Source: Liquorilactobacillus mali
GTDB lineage: Bacteria; Bacillota; Bacilli; Lactobacillales; Lactobacillaceae
Assembly: GCF_001437155.1 (NCBI RefSeq)
Contig: NZ_JQAR01000002.1
Span: forward strand, 1 to 64,000
DNA length: 64,000 nt
Direction: 5' to 3'
Part shown: piece by piece, positions 59,352 to 64,000 of the stretch
Numbering within the stretch: the stretch's first letter is position 1
How the letters are laid out: each line of letters opens with the position of its first letter
Position numbers and translations under genes: made by a program
The notes under the pieces: generated by a model
The model's input: only the letters and a program-made list of their open reading frames with translations
What the model was told of the DNA's origin: nothing
Databases searched by the model: none

Positions 59352-59540
59352 GGCAGCATTAAACGTATCCTGTGCAATAGCTTAGATACAGGACTTGCAA
59401 AAATTATGAAAATATAATAGTATTTTAATTATATAGTTAGTATATTTTTAATTCTACTAGCTGAGTAACACTTTGTTTTGCAGAATAATAGTTTTTGTAA
59501 CTTGTTTCAAGTAGCTAGTGTTTGCAGGAGGTTGATTATA

Positions 59541-59870
59541 GTGGATATCAGTTTAGGCGATGAATTATTCGATAAGATTTCAAGCGGTACTAAAACGGTT
59601 GAAGTTTTTCTCAATGACGAGCAAATGAAACATTTTGGTGTAGGTGACACACTTGCCATCCATCGAAAAAGCGACGACGAAGATGTGATATTGACGAGTG
59701 CGTGGAGCATTAAAAAATGTCGAACAATGGTAGAGCTCTACCAACGGTACACCCCAGAAGCAGTAGGAATGGCTCCCAAAGAATTATCTGGGATATACGA
59801 TTCCGATACCGTAAAAAAGCAAGGATTGCTAGCAGTTAAGATGAAAGTTTTAAGGCCAAATTATGAATAG
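59541..59870 (+). CDS. ASCH-domain protein
   Basis: 109 residues from GTG 59541, which follows AGGAGG at nine bases; an ATG-led frame from 59478 has no ribosome binding site. The pattern LFDKISSGTKTVEVFLND and VGDTLAIHR is the ASCH fold, related to PUA RNA-binding domains. Some ASCH proteins bind RNA and some hydrolyse modified cytidines such as N4-acetylcytidine. The role here is unknown. A terminator follows at about 30 bases. Confidence 0.75.
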   Translation: MDISLGDELFDKISSGTKTVEVFLNDEQMKHFGVGDTLAIHRKSDDEDVILTSAWSIKKCRTMVELYQRYTPEAVGMAPKELSGIYDSDTVKKQGLLAVKMKVLRPNYE

Positions 59871-59901
59871 ATAAGAATGAATTTGAATAAGTATGAATAT
59901 G

Positions 59902-59932
59902 AACGTTTCGCTTTTAGCGATGCGTTTTTTTT
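59902..59932 (+). terminator. Terminator of the ASCH gene
   Basis: AACGTTTCGC (59902-59911) pairs with GCGATGCGTT (59917-59926) with one mismatch, followed by a T run. Confidence 0.75.
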
Positions 59933-59972
59933 ATTTATTATTTAGGTACCTCTAAAAATGAAAGCTTTATGA

Positions 59973-60326
59973 CAAATTTGGTCTGGCAAGTACAACCGCT
60001 ACTATTATTATAATGCATGTAGATTACCTTATAATTTAGCACAGAGTAAAGATACCAAAAGTAGGAAAGTTTTAAATAAAATGATGAAGTTCTTTATGAC
60101 AAAGGAGTATATTGCAGGTGGATATACACTTAGTGGGCGACAACTGTCAAATTATCAGTCCGCTAGCTTTGGTGCACCTATCTTCTATGCTGCTAAGGAT
60201 TCGCAGAAATATAACAAATTAATTCAAATGGAAAAATATATTTTTATGCAAAAACTCGAAGCAGATAATTACTATCAGTCTGCATTAATAACTTTAGCTA
60301 GTGAGAAGTTCTTAAAGAATCAATAA
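59973..60326 (+). pseudogene. Carboxy-terminal remnant of a GH8 glycosidase
   Basis: A frame open from 59973 to the TAA at 60324-60326 reads YNRYYYYNACRLPYNLAQ and then GYTLSGRQLSNYQSASFGAP. These match the late part of GH8 (endoglucanase/chitosanase-type) enzymes, where YDAxRxPxxLA and a later Asn-Tyr-x-Ser-x-Phe segment close the barrel. The front half with the catalytic Glu and Asp is missing, and a TGA stands directly before the frame. About 117 codons remain. Its promoter is gone and the preceding terminator isolates it, so it is probably silent. Confidence 0.55.
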
Positions 60327-60349
60327 TTTGAATTCTTAAAATGAAAAAG

Positions 60350-60386
60350 ACTGTATTCTAAGATATCTTGGAATGCAGTTTTTTTT
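60350..60386 (+). terminator. Terminator after the GH8 remnant
   Basis: ACTGTATTC (60350-60358) pairs with GAATGCAGT (60371-60379) with one mismatch, followed by eight T. It is a leftover of the original gene end. Confidence 0.75.
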
Positions 60387-60517
60387 GAAATTATCTATTC
60401 TGGGAAATATCAGATTTCAGCCTTAAAAATATGTAGTTTACATGCAAAACAATAAGATATCCTATCATCTCTTATTTTAATTCCCGTTGATGCTGCTTAA
60501 TTTACTGGAAGATAGAG

Positions 60518-61093
60518 TTACCAAAAGGTGCTATATAGTTTAGTGAAGATATTTGTCATCTCTAGGCAAGATTCTTTTGTTCCATTTGCAATCCAAAGTG
60601 TAAAGACATTAAAAAGAGCTCCAGATTGAAGATATACCTGATATTTTTCAAGCTTTGTTGCGGCATGACTATATTTCAGCATCAAGTCATTTAATTGTTT
60701 CAGAATTTGATGACTAAGACCTGCATTAATAAGAGTTGCATACAACGTACGATGATTGAAAACTATTTCAAACAGATTAAAGATAAATTGCTTAGGATTA
60801 TTGGTTTTACCTGAAACCGGGTCAACATAGGGTTTCAGTCCTGAGTTGACTTCTTCTATAAAGTTATCAATTAAATCATTCAGGATCTCAACTTTGGAAT
60901 TATAGTTATTGTAATATGCAGTCCGAGAGACACCAGCTAATTTAACAATTGAACTGATCGTTATTTTTTCAAAATCTTGTTTTCTCAATAATTCAACCAG
61001 TGCTGTGGCAATGGCCTCGCGTGTCAATCGATTTACTTCAGAGTTTGATTTGTTTTTCATTTTTATTTGAATCTCTGAGAACAAGTTGGACAT
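60518..61093 (-). CDS. TetR-family transcriptional regulator
   Basis: 191 residues. The amino helix-turn-helix is ITISSIVKLAGVSRTAYYNNYNSKVEIL (about residues 43-70); the YYNNY form, instead of YYHF, belongs to the Firmicute TetR group with a TetR_C-like ligand domain. ATG 61093 follows AAGGAGATTTTGTA; a frame from 61117 has no site. It is divergent from the membrane M28-like gene, which it probably represses together with itself, given repeated sequence between them. Confidence 0.86.
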   Translation of the reverse strand: MSNLFSEIQIKMKNKSNSEVNRLTREAIATALVELLRKQDFEKITISSIVKLAGVSRTAYYNNYNSKVEILNDLIDNFIEEVNSGLKPYVDPVSGKTNNPKQFIFNLFEIVFNHRTLYATLINAGLSHQILKQLNDLMLKYSHAATKLEKYQVYLQSGALFNVFTLWIANGTKESCLEMTNIFTKLYSTFW

Positions 61094-61112
61094 TACAAAA
61101 TCTCCTTTTTTG

Positions 61113-61186
61113 TACAAGTTATGGTATAAGTAGCTTTTTTTAATTGTTGCAGTTTTTTCAATACTTTATACTACAAGTTAACATAT
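61113..61186. promoter_or_regulatory. Divergent promoter region with repeated operator
   Basis: TACAAGTTATGGTAT (61113-61127) and TACAAGTTAACATAT (61172-61186) share 12 of 15 bases. The plus promoter TTGTTG (61144-61149) / TATACT (61167-61172), 17 bases apart, ends where the second copy begins; the first copy overlaps a TATACC box on the minus strand in front of the tetR gene. This is the expected place for TetR binding. Confidence 0.55.
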
Positions 61187-61228
61187 GATATTACATTTGT
61201 AATGTCTAAAGATATTGGGGGAGAATTT

Positions 61229-63049
61229 ATGAACTTGTTTATTAGTTTAATATTATTAGTATTATCTGTCATGACTTGCTTACTCACGGGTTATCCCATT
61301 GCAACAGCTGCTATTTCGCTGTTTGCAAGTTTAATGTTGTGCATGTATATAATGATGTCAAAGAAGATAAGAAAAAAATTAATAGTATCGTTGTTTTTAG
61401 TTTCTGCGTTGTTAGATTTTATTTATATTATTACCTCTTGGGTACCAATGATTTGGGTACAAGTCGTTGTGTATCTCATTATGAGTTTATATTTTATTTT
61501 AAAGATACAAATAGCATCTTCTGTAGGTAAATATCTCACAAAGGGATTATTAATGTTATCAGTTTGTCTGATCAGTGGATTATTACTTATTGATATTTCT
61601 AGTAATTCAATTGCCACCACTGTGAACAGCAGCGAGAAACTACCTTCTGTACGAATAAAAAAACAAAAATTAGAAAATCAGAAATCATTGCTGGCCGATA
61701 TGAATACTATGAATAATTTTGGCAGTCGCTTGACAGGTTCTACGGGACAAAACCAGTTTATTGGTTGGCTTGAAAACCAAGCTAAAAAAATGAATTTAGC
61801 TGTTCACGAAAATAAGTATAGTTTTTTGAATTGGACAGAAAAAGATAGTTCACTTTATGTTAATAAACAAAAAATCTCAATATCATCTGCGTATCCTTAT
61901 TCCGGAAAAACAGATAGTAGAGGAATCAGCAAAGAATTAGTTTACACAGACAATAATAATCTTGATAGAGCTAAAGGAAAAATAGCCGTTATACAAGTGG
62001 ATAATACAAAAACGATACCTAAGCAGTTAATCATGAATCAACAGAGTTCTTTTCCTAAGGGCACACATATTACTTCCAACGATGGAGATATTACTTTATC
62101 GGCTGCTCTAAGAGCCACTAATCTAAAAAAAGCGAGAAAAGCGGGCGTAAAAGGGGTTATTTTAGTTTGGAAAGGTGCATCTGATTCAAAAGTAAAGGAA
62201 CAATATCAACCTTTTACAACTGATTATGCTGGTGTTCCGGCACTTTGGGTGAATGAAAGCGAAGGTAAAAAGGTAATTAAGGCTGCAAAGGCACATCAAA
62301 AGGGGAAAATTACATTAATAGCGACACGTAAAAGGGTAAAAACAAAATCATTTTATGTTACTATACCGGGAAAAAATAAAAAGGAATCCATTATTATTAA
62401 TACGCATACCGACGGTGTCAATGCAATTGAAGAAAACGGGGCAATCGCATTGCTTGCAATGATGCGCTATCTAAAAGATCAAAAACCTAATAAAACACTT
62501 GTTTTTGCATTTGTAACGGGCCATTTTCGCTTACCTGTTTTTAAAGGGACCTCACAAGCAACTTCGACCTGGCTTAAAGATAACCCTCAGGTTTGGGATG
62601 GCAAGGGGAAACACCTCAAAGCTGTGGCTGCAATAACCGCAGAACATCTGGGTAGTATGGAGTGGAAAGACAATAAAAATGGAAAGTTCAGCCCAACTGG
62701 GAAAATACAAACTGAATATACCTATGTGGGCAATCAAACAATGAACGAAATATGGATGAAAGCAGTAAAAAATAGAAAATTAACTAGAACTGTTACATTA
62801 AGAGGACATAATGGTTTTGAATTCGGTGAAAGTCAGCCGCTTTTTAATGAAAAAATACCAGTAATTGGGTTGATTACTATGCCGGATTACTTAACTACAA
62901 GCAGCAAGAGTTTGGAAATGGATAAGTTTAATGTTAATTTGATGCACCAACAAATCAGTTCTTTATTAAAGGCAACACTAACTATTGATCAATTAAGTTC
63001 AAAGCAACTAGGCAAAGGGCAAAGCTACTCATATTTTATCGGCAGATAA
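61229..63049 (+). CDS. Membrane protein with M28-like peptidase domain
   Basis: 606 residues. Four or five hydrophobic helices fill residues 1-125; an exposed part follows with a PA-like insertion (about 200-370) and an M28 aminopeptidase-like core. IIINTHTDG (His393, Asp395) lies where the first zinc ligands fall, but the usual D-D and E-E ligand pairs are replaced by EEN (401-403) and TGH (430-432). ITAEHLGSMEW follows at 469. It may be a divergent metallopeptidase or an inactive relative. ATG 61229 follows GGGGGAGA. It is divergent from tetR. Confidence 0.7.
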   Translation: MNLFISLILLVLSVMTCLLTGYPIATAAISLFASLMLCMYIMMSKKIRKKLIVSLFLVSALLDFIYIITSWVPMIWVQVVVYLIMSLYFILKIQIASSVGKYLTKGLLMLSVCLISGLLLIDISSNSIATTVNSSEKLPSVRIKKQKLENQKSLLADMNTMNNFGSRLTGSTGQNQFIGWLENQAKKMNLAVHENKYSFLNWTEKDSSLYVNKQKISISSAYPYSGKTDSRGISKELVYTDNNNLDRAKGKIAVIQVDNTKTIPKQLIMNQQSSFPKGTHITSNDGDITLSAALRATNLKKARKAGVKGVILVWKGASDSKVKEQYQPFTTDYAGVPALWVNESEGKKVIKAAKAHQKGKITLIATRKRVKTKSFYVTIPGKNKKESIIINTHTDGVNAIEENGAIALLAMMRYLKDQKPNKTLVFAFVTGHFRLPVFKGTSQATSTWLKDNPQVWDGKGKHLKAVAAITAEHLGSMEWKDNKNGKFSPTGKIQTEYTYVGNQTMNEIWMKAVKNRKLTRTVTLRGHNGFEFGESQPLFNEKIPVIGLITMPDYLTTSSKSLEMDKFNVNLMHQQISSLLKATLTIDQLSSKQLGKGQSYSYFIGR

Positions 63050-63070
63050 TCTTTATTGAAACTTATACAT

Positions 63071-63094
63071 GATACAGTATCAAAGTATTGATAC
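63071..63094. promoter_or_regulatory. Overlapping palindromes upstream of lacD
   Basis: GATACAGTATC (63071-63081) and GTATCAAAGTATTGATAC (63077-63094) are two perfect inverted repeats that share GTATC. TTGATA of the second could be the -35 of a promoter with a poor TAAACA -10 at 17 bases. A repressor site for the aldolase gene is likely. Confidence 0.5.
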
Positions 63095-63172
63095 CCCTCT
63101 TTACAATAGATAAACAAAAGCGTACCATTTAAAGTGTAATCATTACTGTTTAACCGAAAGGGAGGAATCATA

Positions 63173-64000
63173 ATGGTAAAAAAAAGAATTTCACGCGGCA
63201 AGTTCGACAAATTACAAAAATTGTCTAATGATCACGGAATTATCGCTGCACTCGCGATCGATCAACGCGGTTCAATGAAGAGAATGATGGAAGCTGCTGC
63301 TCAACAAGCAGGAAAGAATTATAATATTGAAATGGTTTACGAGTTTAAGGAACTTGTTTCGCAAGTTTTAACTAACCATGTTTCGGGTATTTTATTGGAT
63401 GAAGAGCTAGGATTTAAAGGAATTAAGTCTAAGGCAAAACAAACTGGCTTGATCTTATCCTATGAAAAAACGGGCTATGATGTTAAAACAGTTGGGCGCT
63501 TTCCTGAGTTATTACCAAATGAAAGTCTGCACCGTTTATTAAGCAAGGGAGCAGATGCTGCTAAAGTTCTAGTCTACTATAATCCTAATGATAAAGCAGA
63601 AATAAATGATGTTAAGCATGCCTTTTTGGAACGTTTGGGTACTGAAGGTCTAGCAGCTGATATTCCACTTTTTGTGGAGATTGTGACTTATGATGACGCA
63701 ATTCCAGATACAAAAAGTGTTTCTTTTGCTAAAGAAAAGCCGCAATTGGTCATTGATTCAATGCGGGAATTTTCTAAGGGAAAGTACCACATCGATGTTA
63801 TTAAGACCGAAGTTCCAGTCAACTTTGATTATGTAGAAGGTTATACTGCAGACGGTGTTGCCCCACTCTACACTAAAGAAGAAGCAGCCAAATATTTTGC
63901 TTCAGCCAACAAGGCCGTTGATCGACCTTTCATCTATTTGTCTGCGGGCGTCAGTGCTGAGACTTTTCGTAATGAATTGACTTTTGCAGGAGAAGCCCAT
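63173..64000 (+). CDS. lacD: Tagatose-1,6-bisphosphate aldolase, LacD type (partial)
   Basis: 276 codons are present and the frame runs off the right edge; full LacD has about 325 residues. LAIDQRGSMKRM near residue 27 and Lys211 in HIDVIKTEVPV, the Schiff-base lysine, are typical of this class I aldolase, which splits tagatose-1,6-bisphosphate to triose phosphates. It serves galactose or tagatose use, though LacD paralogs may have other roles. The start follows GGGAGGAATCATA. Partner genes would lie beyond the window. Confidence 0.9.
   Translation, partial: MVKKRISRGKFDKLQKLSNDHGIIAALAIDQRGSMKRMMEAAAQQAGKNYNIEMVYEFKELVSQVLTNHVSGILLDEELGFKGIKSKAKQTGLILSYEKTGYDVKTVGRFPELLPNESLHRLLSKGADAAKVLVYYNPNDKAEINDVKHAFLERLGTEGLAADIPLFVEIVTYDDAIPDTKSVSFAKEKPQLVIDSMREFSKGKYHIDVIKTEVPVNFDYVEGYTADGVAPLYTKEEAAKYFASANKAVDRPFIYLSAGVSAETFRNELTFAGEAH

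Noticed and set aside
59353-59400. Weak TCCTGT / ACAGGA hairpin after the DeoR gene
   Set aside because: The stem is six bases with a long loop and there is no T run, so it does not meet the usual terminator form.

Overview
The window is chromosomal DNA from a low-GC Gram-positive bacterium, almost certainly a member of the Lactobacillaceae; the genus cannot be fixed from sequence alone. The support is the A/T-rich composition with strong AGGAGG-type ribosome binding sites and occasional TTG/GTG starts, a PyrR-attenuated pyrimidine operon in the order pyrR-P-B-C-AA-AB-D-F-E, a methionine T-box instead of a SAM riboswitch, pyruvate formate-lyase with its activase, a Mn-dependent pyrophosphatase, CcpA (cre) sites, and many PTS and glycosidase genes.

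Layout. 1-600 holds the end of an unknown gene and a decayed IS200/IS605 transposase. 678-6625 carries small accessory genes: two GNAT proteins, a PnuC nicotinamide riboside transporter behind a possible pseudoknot riboswitch, a SemiSWEET, a papain-like hydrolase, a GIY-YIG protein and a NUDIX hydrolase. 6698-10211 is a minus-strand methionine operon (metA-metI-metC) under a T-box. 10621-22952 is lspA-rluD followed by the complete UMP biosynthesis operon with two PyrR attenuators and a terminator. 23071-33766 is a cell-surface polysaccharide segment: glycosyltransferases, flippase, rmlACBD for dTDP-rhamnose and an MFS protein, with a broken GH25 lysozyme and a gene-poor A/T-rich stretch that look like decay or recombination scars.

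33860-37534 is a fructosamine (Amadori product) catabolic operon: an amino-acid-type binding lipoprotein, an FrlB-like deglycase, an FrlD-like kinase and a GntR/UTRA regulator. 37669-41028 is pflB-pflA with a cre site. 42125-44728 is a mannose-family PTS (IIB-IIC-IID-IIA), followed by an orphan TIM-barrel gene, a LysR regulator and ppaC.

47904-58407 is devoted to beta-glucosides. One arm (AraC, esterase, MFS, ROK kinase, phospho-type GH1) looks like a non-PTS route for acylated beta-glucosides. The other (divergent AraC, lone EIIC, GH3) is a cre-controlled import and hydrolysis unit. The right end has a DeoR regulator, an ASCH protein, a GH8 remnant, a TetR gene divergent from a membrane M28-like protein, and the start of a LacD-type tagatose-bisphosphate aldolase that runs off the window.

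The most interesting candidates for undescribed biology are the esterase-MFS-ROK-GH1 locus, the fructosamine operon with a binding protein but no permease, the membrane M28-like protein with altered metal ligands, and the pnuC leader pseudoknot. Terminators, promoters and operators listed here were found by eye and not by folding or matrix scores.
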